Assembly (NCBI RefSeq): GCF_024435355.1
Contig: NZ_JAMJWG010000042.1
Coordinates: 1-34,115, forward strand
Origin: Streptomyces odontomachi
GTDB taxonomy: Bacteria; Actinomycetota; Actinomycetes; Streptomycetales; Streptomycetaceae
Length of the DNA: 34,115 nt
Reading direction: 5' to 3'
Numbering within the stretch: the first letter of the stretch is position 1; each line of letters begins with the position of its first letter. Positions 1-7,677 of the stretch are shown one piece after another. The notes beneath the pieces were generated by a model that saw only the letters and a program-made list of their open reading frames with translations, did not search any database and was not told the origin of the DNA. The translations under genes were made by a program, and so were the position numbers.

Positions 1-103
1 CTAGCCGGCACCCGGGGTCGAGCCGCGCGACCGCCTCGCGTATCTGCGTCCGGGAGGGCGCGGGATCGAGCTCAACCCGGATGGGCCTGATGATCTCGTG
101 CAT
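1..103 (-). CDS. N-terminus of an unrecognised protein, cut by the window edge
   Basis: Only the first 34 codons are inside the window: an ATG at 103 on the minus strand, then MHEIIRPIRVELD and so on with no stop before base 1. It starts 14 bases after the stop of the upstream permease gene, with a G-rich stretch just ahead that could act as a ribosome binding site, so it is very probably the fourth gene of the exporter operon. I do not recognise the family from this fragment. Its position suggests a role in the same RiPP locus (immunity, maturation or regulation), but that is inference from location only. Confidence 0.5.
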   Translation of the reverse strand, partial: MHEIIRPIRVELDPAPSRTQIREAVARLDPGCRL

Positions 104-117
104 GACCGGCCCGCCCC

Positions 118-912
118 CTAGACGAAGTCGCCTGTCGCGTGCACCCGGGCACGGTGCCCCTGCCATCGATAGAGCCCGGCGGCGACGGCCGCCCAGCCGA
201 TCCCCACGATGGCTTCGAGTCCCGCCTGTGCGACCCAGCCGCCCGCGGCCTGGGCGGTTCCCGGGTCGAGGTAGGCCCGGATGGCCAGTACGCCGTGGCG
301 CAGTGGAAGCATCGAGCCGATGGCGTCGAGTACGGGGGCCCGACCGGCGGGGACGACCATGCCGCCGGCGACGATCAGCAGGTACTGGAACCCGTTGTTG
401 GCCAGCACCTCGGCCCGCCGGCCGAGCGAGGTGGAGGCCACCGCGAGGCCCGCCGCCGCGCTGCTGGCGGCCATGAGCAGGAGCAGCGGGAGCAGCGGGA
501 GCAGCGCGAGGCTGGTGGCGGCGTGGCCGGTCAGCGGTCCCGTGACGGCCAGGCACAGCAGGACGGCGATCATGGCCTGCCCCAGCCAGGGCAGCGACCG
601 CAGCGCGAAGATGGTGGCCGGTGACACGTCGCTCTGCTGGAGACGGTGAAAGGTGCCGGCCGCCTTGTCCTCTCCGGGCAGATAACCGAGCCCGCCGATG
701 GTGCTCAGGGTCAGCACCATGGCGACGGAACCGGTGAACGCGAACTCCCCGCCTCCGGGGCCGCCCGTGACCCGCCCGAGCATCGTGTAGAACAGGCTCT
801 GGGCGATCGCGATGGGCCAGATGCCCACCAGCATGATCCGCGGCGGGTGAGCCGCGAGGTGTTCGAGAAAGCCCAGCCTGATCGTGGCCTGCGCCTGGTC
901 AGAAGAGATCAA
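118..912 (-). CDS. ABC-2 type exporter permease (second subunit)
   Basis: A 264-residue hydrophobic protein with about six membrane segments, the size and layout of ABC-2 (drug/bacteriocin exporter) permeases. The best start is a TTG at 912, because GGAGG sits six bases before it; no ATG follows until well inside the first membrane segment. It overlaps the end of the upstream permease gene by 14 bases, so translation is coupled. With the neighbouring permease and the ATPase it would form one export complex in the cytoplasmic membrane. The substrate is inferred to be the product of the divergent oxygenase/radical SAM operon; nothing in the protein itself names it. Confidence 0.85.
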   Translation of the reverse strand: MISSDQAQATIRLGFLEHLAAHPPRIMLVGIWPIAIAQSLFYTMLGRVTGGPGGGEFAFTGSVAMVLTLSTIGGLGYLPGEDKAAGTFHRLQQSDVSPATIFALRSLPWLGQAMIAVLLCLAVTGPLTGHAATSLALLPLLPLLLLMAASSAAAGLAVASTSLGRRAEVLANNGFQYLLIVAGGMVVPAGRAPVLDAIGSMLPLRHGVLAIRAYLDPGTAQAAGGWVAQAGLEAIVGIGWAAVAAGLYRWQGHRARVHATGDFV

Positions 913-1693
913 GTGTCGCCTCCGCCCGAGCTCGGGTGACCATGCGCTCGAAGAGCAGTGCTCCGGCTACGCCGTACGCCACAGTCAGCCCCAACGCGAT
1001 GACGAGCGCGCGCAGGTCGACCGTTCCGGTGGCGGCACCGGCCAGGAACTCCTGGAGCCAACGGAGGCTGATGCCGTAGCAGAGCCAGCGCACCGCCCAC
1101 GGCAGCATCCGGTCCGGTACGAGCATCCCGCCCAGCAGGTACACCACGTAGATCACTGAGGTGGACAGCGTCGCCGCGTGCCGGGTGAGCACGAACAGGC
1201 AGGCCAGCAGCAGACCCGCGGCGGCGCCCGAGACCAGCACGGCGGCCACGCCGACGGCCAGCCAGCCTGGGTGGCTGAGTTGCACGGGGAGGCCGAGTAG
1301 CAGCAGCACGACCAGGGTGGTCGCGGCGATCGCGACGATTCCGGTCAGTCCGGCGCCGAGTCCCTTTCCGATGACTATCAGCCGGGCGTCCCGCGCACCG
1401 GTGACGGCTCGGCCGAGTACGCCCTGCGCCCGGTCCCGGGCGAGGACGGCGGCCGTGCCTCGGATGGTCACCGCCCAGAACGCGGTCAGCAAAGTGCCGA
1501 AGACCGCCCGCGACACCGCGGGCGGCGACGTGTCCGCGGAGCTGTGCAGGACGATCAGCAGCAACGCGGCCGGCTGAACGACCAGGAAGACCAACATGCC
1601 CGGGGTGGCCCGGATTTCCGCGATGCGCATCCGGGCACTGGCTGTGATCACTTCGATGCCGCTGACGCACCGTTCGACCAAGGGGTGACTCAC
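899..1693 (-). CDS. ABC-2 type exporter permease (first subunit)
   Basis: 264 residues with several long hydrophobic helices (for example around the segments rich in LLLLGLP and VVYLLGGMLVP), matching an ABC-2 membrane subunit. The start is GTG at 1693, and GTGA shares bases with the TGA stop of the ATPase gene, a classic coupled junction. It is equal in length to the permease that follows but clearly diverged, so the pair probably forms a heterodimeric channel with the ATPase encoded upstream. The role is export or self-protection for the adjacent biosynthetic locus, which is inference from position. Confidence 0.85.
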   Translation of the reverse strand: MSHPLVERCVSGIEVITASARMRIAEIRATPGMLVFLVVQPAALLLIVLHSSADTSPPAVSRAVFGTLLTAFWAVTIRGTAAVLARDRAQGVLGRAVTGARDARLIVIGKGLGAGLTGIVAIAATTLVVLLLLGLPVQLSHPGWLAVGVAAVLVSGAAAGLLLACLFVLTRHAATLSTSVIYVVYLLGGMLVPDRMLPWAVRWLCYGISLRWLQEFLAGAATGTVDLRALVIALGLTVAYGVAGALLFERMVTRARAEATLDLF

Positions 1694-2676
1694 GCGGTCA
1701 CATCCGATGCCGATGCCGAGGCGTCTGCCGGCGCGTCGAGCGACGAGGCGAACGACTCCTCCAGGCGGGCAGGCCTGACCTGCATGTCCAGCAGGTCCCG
1801 ACCTTTCAGGAGCTCGCCGATCCGGGTGAGCGCCCCGCCGTCCCAGCTGCGCAGCCGGAGGGTCAGCTCGGTACCGTCCGCCGTCCGCTCCAGGGAGTCG
1901 ACCGACATGCCATGGGGCAGCAGCTGTCCGGGATCGTCGAGTTCGCCCCGGACGCGGACGGCTACGACGGCCGCGTAGCCCGCGCGTTCGGCGAACTGGG
2001 CGAGCGGCTGGTCTGCCGTCAGACGGCCGTGGTCCAGCATCACCACCCGGTCGGCGAGCCTTTCGACGTCCAACAGGTAGTGACTGGTCAGGAGCACGGC
2101 CACCCCGTCGGAGCGCAGCCGTGCGACGGTGTCGCGCAGCCGGTCGGCCTCGATCGGGTCGAGGCCGACGGTGGGCTCGTCGAGGAGGAGCACGCGGGGG
2201 TCGGCGATCAGGCCGATCGCGATGTGCAGACGCTGTTTCATGCCCCGGGAGTAGGTCTCCACCCGCCGGTCGGCGGCATCGGCCAGACCGACGCTCGCCA
2301 GCATGGCCGGCACGCGCTCACGCAGCAGGGCCTTGGGTAAACCGGCGAGCATGCCGAAGAACCGTAGGTTCTCCCGCCCTGAAATCCTCGTGTACAGACC
2401 CCGATCGCCGCCGAAGACCACTCCCACCAGGCGCCGCGCCTGTCTGGTGTGCTCCACGACGTCCGCGCCGAGCACCCGGACCGTACCGCCGGTGGGGAGC
2501 AGCAGCGTCGAGGCGATCTTCACCAGGGTCGTCTTGCCCGCGCCGTTGGCACCCAACAGCGCGACGATCTCGCCGCTGCGCACATCGAAGGAGACGCTGT
2601 CCAGTGCCTTGATCCGTTGCCCGTCGGCGCCGAACGATCGAGTGACGGACTGGACCTGAAGAGCGGGCTCTGTCAC
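1690..2676 (-). CDS. ABC exporter ATP-binding protein
   Basis: A 328-residue ABC ATPase of the drug-resistance/bacteriocin exporter (DrrA-like) type. Visible motifs are Walker A GANGAGKTT (about residues 42-50), signature SRGMKQRL, Walker B LLLDEPTVGLD, and a switch histidine in LLTSHY. A C-terminal region of about 90 residues follows the nucleotide-binding domain, as in DrrA-type proteins. The open frame runs on upstream to 3483, but the real start is GTG at 2676: AAGGAGG lies seven bases ahead, and the extension lies under the divergent oxygenase gene and reads as non-coding. It is the first gene of the minus-strand exporter operon and powers the two permeases that follow. Confidence 0.92.
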   Translation of the reverse strand: MTEPALQVQSVTRSFGADGQRIKALDSVSFDVRSGEIVALLGANGAGKTTLVKIASTLLLPTGGTVRVLGADVVEHTRQARRLVGVVFGGDRGLYTRISGRENLRFFGMLAGLPKALLRERVPAMLASVGLADAADRRVETYSRGMKQRLHIAIGLIADPRVLLLDEPTVGLDPIEADRLRDTVARLRSDGVAVLLTSHYLLDVERLADRVVMLDHGRLTADQPLAQFAERAGYAAVVAVRVRGELDDPGQLLPHGMSVDSLERTADGTELTLRLRSWDGGALTRIGELLKGRDLLDMQVRPARLEESFASSLDAPADASASASDVTA

Positions 2677-2982
2677 CGTGCATCCTCCTTTACGGCCGGA
2701 CGCGCGAAGCGGCCGGACGCGCGACGCAGAAGGATATGAAAGATCGAATACCCTTCCGGGTTCCGCGGCCTGTACGAATTCGGAATATCCAATTCCCCTC
2801 GATCGGCGTGCGATTGTCCCGGCAATGCGCTGTCGCGGATTTTTTATGTTGGCAGGGCAAGCATCGACTGTCAACGATCCTAAATGGAACAATACGCTCC
2901 GCATGTGCGACTGTGTGGCTGCGCGAGTAGGGCTTCCAGCCCGATAAATATCTTGTTGCGTAGCTCTTGACAAGGCAGGTGG
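2677..2982. promoter_or_regulatory. AT-richer divergent intergenic region of the first RiPP locus
   Basis: About 306 bases between the exporter operon (leftward) and the oxygenase operon (rightward). The region is noticeably richer in A/T than the genes on either side (for example around 2745-2860, with a run of T after CGGATT) and holds no convincing gene. It must contain the promoters of both operons. I see no clean large palindrome that would mark an operator. Confidence 0.6.
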
Positions 2983-2996
2983 ATGGAGCTCAGGAT
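2967..2996 (+). promoter_or_regulatory. Candidate promoter of the oxygenase/radical SAM operon
   Basis: TTGACA at 2967-2972 is followed 18 bases later by CAGGAT at 2991-2996, a good match to the housekeeping Streptomyces consensus (TTGAC / TAGRRT). If used, transcription would begin around 3003, downstream of the ATG at 2983, so the oxygenase would have to start at 3043 or 3061 instead. This is inference from sequence only. Confidence 0.4.
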
Positions 2997-4065
2997 CAGG
3001 GATCTCCTGTCCGTGACAGCTAGATCTAGGGGAAAGTTCCAGATGTTTTCTCCGGTCGCCATGCTGAGCCCTGATTACGTGTTCTCCGACAGCGCGCGAC
3101 TCGATCTGTGCAAAGAATTCGCGGGCATACCTTTCAGTCCCTACCGATGCTACGAGCCGTTTCGCCGCAGCGTGCGTGAGCTGGTCGAATCCGGGCGGCT
3201 GCCGCGCTCGTTCACGGACTTCTGTAGGAGTGTCGACCGGGATCGCCGCGTCGAGCGGCCTGTGGTGCTCATACGCAACTGCCCCATCGACCAGGACGTC
3301 GAGACTTTCGATCCGGACGATCCGCTGTACTCCAAGTACCGGATCAAGAAGACGTTCATCGCGGAAGCATTTCTTGAGGCCTACGCGTTTCTTTCCGCTA
3401 CCCGCCCCGTCGGGCGGCTCGACATCAGCGGCGGCGATGTCTTCTACGATATCTATCCGAGTCGCATCAGATGGGAAACGCACTCGTCACGTGGGGTTCT
3501 GGGGCAGCCCTTCCACAAGGATCTCGGGAATCAGCCGGTCGTCCCGGAACATCTCTATATGATCGGCATGCGCACCGACCCGGCCAACGAGGTCTACACC
3601 TCATTCGTTCGAAACGTCGATGTCATCGGCCTTCTCGACGAAGCGGAACGTGAATTACTCCGTGCTCCGGTGTACGTCACGCCCTCCGATCCTGATCTGC
3701 GTGACGGAGGAGTCGACAACTCCGAGCGCGACGTGCATCCGATCCTGACCGGCGAAGCAGAATTCCGGTTCATCGAGGGACGTACCCGGGGGACGAGTCC
3801 GGAGAGCCGGCGGCTCGCCGAGAAGCTGGCTCTGCTGCCCCATGAGGTCAAGAAGAGACTCCTCATGCAGCCGGGCGATTTCGTCGCGGTCTGCAACAAC
3901 CTGGCCCTCCACGGACGCGAGGTCGTACGGGTCGGCGACGAGAACGCCCTGCGCACGCGCTGGCTCATCAAGTCTCTGAACCTCGACGAACGGACCGCGC
4001 GCTCCCGTGGCCTCATGCGCCACACCGACTACCTGCTCGCCGGCCCGCAGGAGGTGGGGCGTTGA
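2983..4065 (+). CDS. Fe(II)/2-oxoglutarate-dependent oxygenase (clavaminate synthase/TauD-like)
   Basis: Reads as a non-haem iron oxygenase using 2-oxoglutarate and O2. The iron-binding triad is visible as H178-K-D180 in GQPFHKDLGN and H310 in LALHGREVV, followed by R326-W in the RxRWL segment expected to bind the 2-oxoglutarate carboxylate (numbering from ATG 2983, 360 residues). This pattern is closest to the clavaminate synthase/arginine hydroxylase branch, which usually hydroxylates or desaturates free or carrier-bound amino acids. The start is uncertain: ATG 2983 has a weak ribosome site, whereas ATG 3043 is preceded by GGGGA and lies after a promoter-like pair, giving about 340 residues. 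It overlaps the next gene by four bases, so the two enzymes are translated together and probably act on one substrate. Confidence 0.82.
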   Translation: MELRIRDLLSVTARSRGKFQMFSPVAMLSPDYVFSDSARLDLCKEFAGIPFSPYRCYEPFRRSVRELVESGRLPRSFTDFCRSVDRDRRVERPVVLIRNCPIDQDVETFDPDDPLYSKYRIKKTFIAEAFLEAYAFLSATRPVGRLDISGGDVFYDIYPSRIRWETHSSRGVLGQPFHKDLGNQPVVPEHLYMIGMRTDPANEVYTSFVRNVDVIGLLDEAERELLRAPVYVTPSDPDLRDGGVDNSERDVHPILTGEAEFRFIEGRTRGTSPESRRLAEKLALLPHEVKKRLLMQPGDFVAVCNNLALHGREVVRVGDENALRTRWLIKSLNLDERTARSRGLMRHTDYLLAGPQEVGR

Positions 4066-5924
4066 ACACCGCGGAGCGCACGCTGAACGTCGCGCTGGTC
4101 AACATGCCCTGGTCCCGGCTCGATGCGCCGTCCATCCAGTGCGGGCTGCTCAAGTCCATCGCGGCAGCCGACGGGCACTGCTGCGAGGTTCACTACCCCA
4201 ACCTCGAGTTCGCGCTGCTGATCGGACCAGAGGTCTACAACTCCGTCTCGGAGATGCACGCGGGCCGCCTGCACCTGTTGGGCGAATGGCTCTTCTCGTA
4301 CGCCGCGTTCGGCGAGGTCACCGCCGAGCACGAGTACTTCGCCGACTTCCCCGAGATCGCCGGCATCTGGCGCGACCTCACGGGCAAGGGGACCGACGAC
4401 CTGGTCACCCTGCGCCGGGAGGGCGTCCCGCGCTTTCTTCGAGAGTGGGCGGACACCGTCGATTGGAGCGCGTACGACGCGGTCGGGTTCACCTCGACGT
4501 TCCTCCAGAACGCCCCGTCCCTCGCACTGGGCAGACACCTGAAGGAGCGCCATCCCGACCTGCCGCTCATCTACGGCGGAGCGAACTTCGACGGGCACAT
4601 GGGCATCGAGTACGCGCGCCACATCGACTGGATCGACTACGTGGTCAGCGGCGAGGCCGATCTGGCGTTCCCCGCGCTGCTGCGGGCCCTCGCACGGCGG
4701 GAACCCGTCGGCATCCCGGGCGTGCACGGTCGCGGCTGCGCCCAGGAGAGCACCGCGATCAGCACACCGATCCTGCGGAACCTCAACACTCTCCCCACCC
4801 CCGACTACCGCGAGTACTTCAGCCGGATGGCGCAGGACGACCGGTCCCGCATCCTCGGTGGCGAGCCCGTCAAGATCCCCGTCGAGTTCTCGCGTGGTTG
4901 CTGGTGGGGCGAGAAGCACCACTGCACGTTCTGTGGCCTGAACGCTCTGGGCATGGCCTACCGGTCGAAGAGCGGCGACGGCGCGATGGCGGACCTGGAA
5001 CTGCTACTCGGCCAGTATCCGGCGCTGCACGTCGATGCCGTCGACAACATCCTCGACATGAAGTACTTCTCGTCGCTCTGCTCGGACCTGGCCGAACGCC
5101 ACTGGGACATCAACCTCTTCTTCGAGACCAAGTCCAACCTGTCGCGTGCCCAGCTCGCGATGCTGCGACAGGCTGGCGTCCACCGGATCCAGCCGGGTAT
5201 CGAGAGCCTGAGCACCAACATCCTGGAGCTCATGCGCAAGGGCTCGAACAAGCTCATCAACATCAGACTGCTGAAGTGGGCGCGATATTACGGCATCACG
5301 GTCTTCTGGAACATGCTCACCGGATTCCCGGGCGAGACCGATGCCGACTACAAGGAGCAGTTGGATATTATTCCGGCGCTCTGGCATCTGCAACCGCCCT
5401 CCGGATCGGGGCAGATCTGGCTCGAACGCTTCAGTCCCTATTACACCGATCCCTCATTCCACATCTCTAACATCAGGCCGCGTGCCTGCTATCGGCATGT
5501 CTATCCGCAGCGCATGGACCATACCGAGATAGCCTATTTCTTCGACTACGACGCTCCCGACATCGCGAGCGGCACGGCCCACAGTGCACTCGACAGTGCA
5601 GTCGAAGCCTGGCAGAAGGCCTGGGAGGGGCCGCCACCTCGCTTGATCTACCAGGCGGCGCCCGGCCGGATCACGGTCATCGACCAACGGACCGGAACGC
5701 CACGTCGCGCGGTGCTCACCGGCTGGCGGGCGGCAGCGTACCTCGCCTGCGGCGAGGCGCCGCGTACAGCGGAAAGAATCCATGACGAACTCGGTCATGG
5801 CTGCGATTCCCCCGGGCTCCACGAGCTGGAATCCTTCCTCAGGGGCTGCCTCAAGGCGCAGATCCTGGTGGAGGACCGTGGAAAGTACCTCTCCCTGGCG
5901 CTTCCCGAGAATCCGGGTTGGTAG
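4062..5924 (+). CDS. Cobalamin-dependent radical SAM protein, RiPP maturation radical SAM protein 1 type
   Basis: 620 residues. An N-terminal Rossmann-like cobalamin-binding region (about 10-240) precedes a radical SAM barrel whose cluster motif is C280-WWGEKHH-C288-TF-C291, a CX7CX2C spacing that I associate with the bacteriocin/RiPP maturation family rather than the usual CX3CX2C. A further 150-residue C-terminal domain follows. Such enzymes typically methylate unactivated carbons of a peptide; the exact reaction here is not known. The start is a TTG whose TTGA overlaps the oxygenase stop, with AGGAGG seven bases ahead. The gene is the core of the first biosynthetic locus; the coupled oxygenase upstream and the small ORF downstream suggest that a ribosomal peptide is the substrate. 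Confidence 0.88.
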   Translation: MNTAERTLNVALVNMPWSRLDAPSIQCGLLKSIAAADGHCCEVHYPNLEFALLIGPEVYNSVSEMHAGRLHLLGEWLFSYAAFGEVTAEHEYFADFPEIAGIWRDLTGKGTDDLVTLRREGVPRFLREWADTVDWSAYDAVGFTSTFLQNAPSLALGRHLKERHPDLPLIYGGANFDGHMGIEYARHIDWIDYVVSGEADLAFPALLRALARREPVGIPGVHGRGCAQESTAISTPILRNLNTLPTPDYREYFSRMAQDDRSRILGGEPVKIPVEFSRGCWWGEKHHCTFCGLNALGMAYRSKSGDGAMADLELLLGQYPALHVDAVDNILDMKYFSSLCSDLAERHWDINLFFETKSNLSRAQLAMLRQAGVHRIQPGIESLSTNILELMRKGSNKLINIRLLKWARYYGITVFWNMLTGFPGETDADYKEQLDIIPALWHLQPPSGSGQIWLERFSPYYTDPSFHISNIRPRACYRHVYPQRMDHTEIAYFFDYDAPDIASGTAHSALDSAVEAWQKAWEGPPPRLIYQAAPGRITVIDQRTGTPRRAVLTGWRAAAYLACGEAPRTAERIHDELGHGCDSPGLHELESFLRGCLKAQILVEDRGKYLSLALPENPGW

Positions 5925-6020
5925 CAGGCCAGGAAGAGAAAGGCCGAAGCCGCACGCAGTGATCAGGGTATTCGGCGAGTACGACCGTGCCGCATGGTAC
6001 GCGGAAGTTATGTCCAGAAC

Positions 6021-6179
6021 ATGAATCCGAGCAGAGTGGAAGTGAATTCCGACATGATGTGCAACGTGGTGCAGCCGCAAATAGCCGAGGAAGAGTCCCA
6101 GGTCCGCCAGGACAGCCGCGAGGAATTCGAGGGACAGCTTCCCGCCGAGCCCGTGGCCGCCGTGGGCGGCGAGGGCTGA
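6021..6179 (+). CDS. Small acidic ORF, candidate RiPP precursor
   Basis: An ORF of 52 codons from ATG 6021 (alternatives ATG 5994, or ATG 6054/6057, the last pair with GGAAG about 11 bases upstream). Third positions are strongly G/C in the second half, which argues for real coding. The peptide has one Cys and two adjacent Met (DMMCNVVQPQ), then an acidic middle (AEEESQVRQDSREEFEG) and a Gly/Ala/Val-rich end (AAVGGEG). It lies between the radical SAM gene and the nucleotidyltransferase gene on the same strand, the usual place for a precursor, and no other small gene in the locus competes. I recognise no leader family and cannot say which end is the core. Confidence 0.5.
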   Translation: MNPSRVEVNSDMMCNVVQPQIAEEESQVRQDSREEFEGQLPAEPVAAVGGEG

Positions 6180-6300
6180 CCGGGACGGATGGGGCATCGC
6201 CAGAGTGCGACTCGTCGCGAGGCCGGGTGACCGGTCCCGCGACGGGCGCCTCTCGGCGACCTCCTACCGTCCACCGAGCGGGGTGCGAGGAGCGGATGCG

Positions 6301-7449
6301 ATGGCGGGCACGGGGACGACGCGTGTGGTGAACGGTGCGGATGCGGGCGGCGGGGCGGGCGCCCGCTTAGTCGACCAGCTCAGCCTCCCGCTACTGGCCA
6401 GAATCTTCGGGCTGGACGAGGGCGTCTCCCCCTATCTGTTGCTGTCCACGGCGGCTCAGGTCCGCAGCACGCTGCCGCACCTCGTGCTGTCGGTCGCCGA
6501 GCGCGAGGGAGCAGCCCTCGGCTCCGGCTCCCGCGACACCCTGGCGCGTGCCCGCGGTCGGGCGTCCGGGTACGCCGACGTCATGCGAACCGTGGTGGCA
6601 CGCGCGCCGTCGGCAAGGATCGTCAAGGGCGCGTCGATGGCGGCCTCCTATCCGCGTGCCCTGCTCCGGCCCGTCGGCGATGCCGACATATGGGTGCCCG
6701 AGAGGACCGAACTCTGGCGTGCCGCCGCCGCGATCGTCGCCGAGCGGCCCATGGCCGACGTCCGGATCACCCTGTACGGCACCCCCGCGCCGTTCCCCGT
6801 CGTCACCGTGCAGTGGCCCTCCGAAGATCCCTGGCTGGACAAGCCCATGAAGGCTGAGCTCTTCCCGACTCCGTTGGCCGGCAACGGGCGAGCTGTCGGC
6901 CCGCGCATGCTCGACCCGGGTGCCGGACAGACCGTCCATGACCTGATGGCACTCTGCGAGGAGGGCTTCCAGCGGCCCTTCAACCCCAAGGACATCGCAG
7001 ACGTCCTCGTCCTCGCGGACAGTCCGCTGCCCCCGACCGGGGTGCTCGTCGCCGCGACCGCCGAGTACGCACTCGCGCCGGAACTCGCCCGGCTGCTCGA
7101 CTACGCGGCCCGGTGGTGCGACATCGGATCACTGGAGGAACTGCGCCTGGCCGTCGCCGACGAGGCGCGCAGGGAACGCGACCGCCGCGACCGCTGGCGC
7201 CGCAGCCGGGTGCCGGACCATGTCACGAACCCGGTCCGGCGCTGGCTGGCCTACGGCATGCCGGTGCCGAGTGTGGTGCTGAACCGCGTGGATCCGGCGA
7301 CGCGAGGCGACGACGCGTCGTACGAGGACTTCGTCGGCGACCACCTGATCGCCCGGACACCGCTCGGTGACTTCCTCGCGACCACACGCGAGGTGGTCAG
7401 CGCGCAGGATGCCCGTGCCGCCCGCGCGTACCTGGCGTCCTCGGTCTGA
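6301..7449 (+). CDS. Nucleotidyltransferase-like protein (PF14907/NTP_transf_5-like)
   Basis: 382 residues from ATG 6301, chosen because GAGGAG lies eight bases ahead; the frame is open to 6205 but that extension has no ribosome site. The region IVKGASMAASYP followed by LRPVGDADIWV matches the KG...R..GD-x-D signature of the uncharacterised nucleotidyltransferase family PF14907, with the Asp pair in DADIW as likely metal ligands. The C-terminal half (about 240-382) is Arg-rich and without a motif I know. Relatives occur in lasso-peptide and other RiPP clusters, where nucleotidyl transfer to a peptide or partner is suspected but mostly unproven. It closes the plus-strand operon of the first locus. 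Confidence 0.65.
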   Translation: MAGTGTTRVVNGADAGGGAGARLVDQLSLPLLARIFGLDEGVSPYLLLSTAAQVRSTLPHLVLSVAEREGAALGSGSRDTLARARGRASGYADVMRTVVARAPSARIVKGASMAASYPRALLRPVGDADIWVPERTELWRAAAAIVAERPMADVRITLYGTPAPFPVVTVQWPSEDPWLDKPMKAELFPTPLAGNGRAVGPRMLDPGAGQTVHDLMALCEEGFQRPFNPKDIADVLVLADSPLPPTGVLVAATAEYALAPELARLLDYAARWCDIGSLEELRLAVADEARRERDRRDRWRRSRVPDHVTNPVRRWLAYGMPVPSVVLNRVDPATRGDDASYEDFVGDHLIARTPLGDFLATTREVVSAQDARAARAYLASSV

Positions 7450-7462
7450 CGCGGGCGTTCCC

Positions 7463-7507
7463 TGACTCGTCATGCGGAGGTCGTCGGTTCGACTCCGACG
7501 GCAGGCC
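7463..7507 (+). pseudogene. tRNA 3'-half remnant, possible old attachment site
   Basis: The bases 7483-7499 fold as a perfect T-arm (GTCGG, loop TTCGACT, CCGAC), preceded by a variable-loop-like GGAGGTC and an anticodon-loop-like CTCGTCA, and followed by a seven-base acceptor-like strand GGCAGGC. There is no 5' half: the upstream sequence does not supply the matching anticodon-stem, D-arm or acceptor strand. A tRNA segment beginning in the anticodon loop and running to the 3' end is what integrase-mediated insertion leaves behind. The anticodon-like CGT would suggest tRNA-Thr, but this is weak. Confidence 0.55.
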
Positions 7508-7568
7508 TTGGTGAAGCCCGGGTCGGACGCCGCTGGCCTCGAGGATGCCCTCCCGGTTGGCGCAACGG

Positions 7569-7591
7569 TGTGCGTGCCGAAAAGTCTATCC
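7569..7591 (+). repeat. Left terminal inverted repeat of the insertion sequence
   Basis: Starts TGTGCGTGCCGAAAAG and ends ATCC. The reverse complement of 8781-8803 matches it at 19 of 23 positions; the mismatches are one C/G in the fifth base and three adjacent bases near the inner end. It lies about 87 bases before the transposase start codon. Confidence 0.8.
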
Positions 7592-7677
7592 GTGCTGGTG
7601 AAGAGCCTGGCTGGACAAGCGAGCCTGGAGGGCTGATCAACGTCCCCGGCAGGTCAACTCCTGCATAATGATCGATC

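Noticed and set aside
1690..3483. A 597-codon open frame containing the ABC ATPase
   Set aside because: The extension beyond 2676 lies under the oxygenase gene, has no domain, and the GTG at 2676 has a perfect ribosome site.
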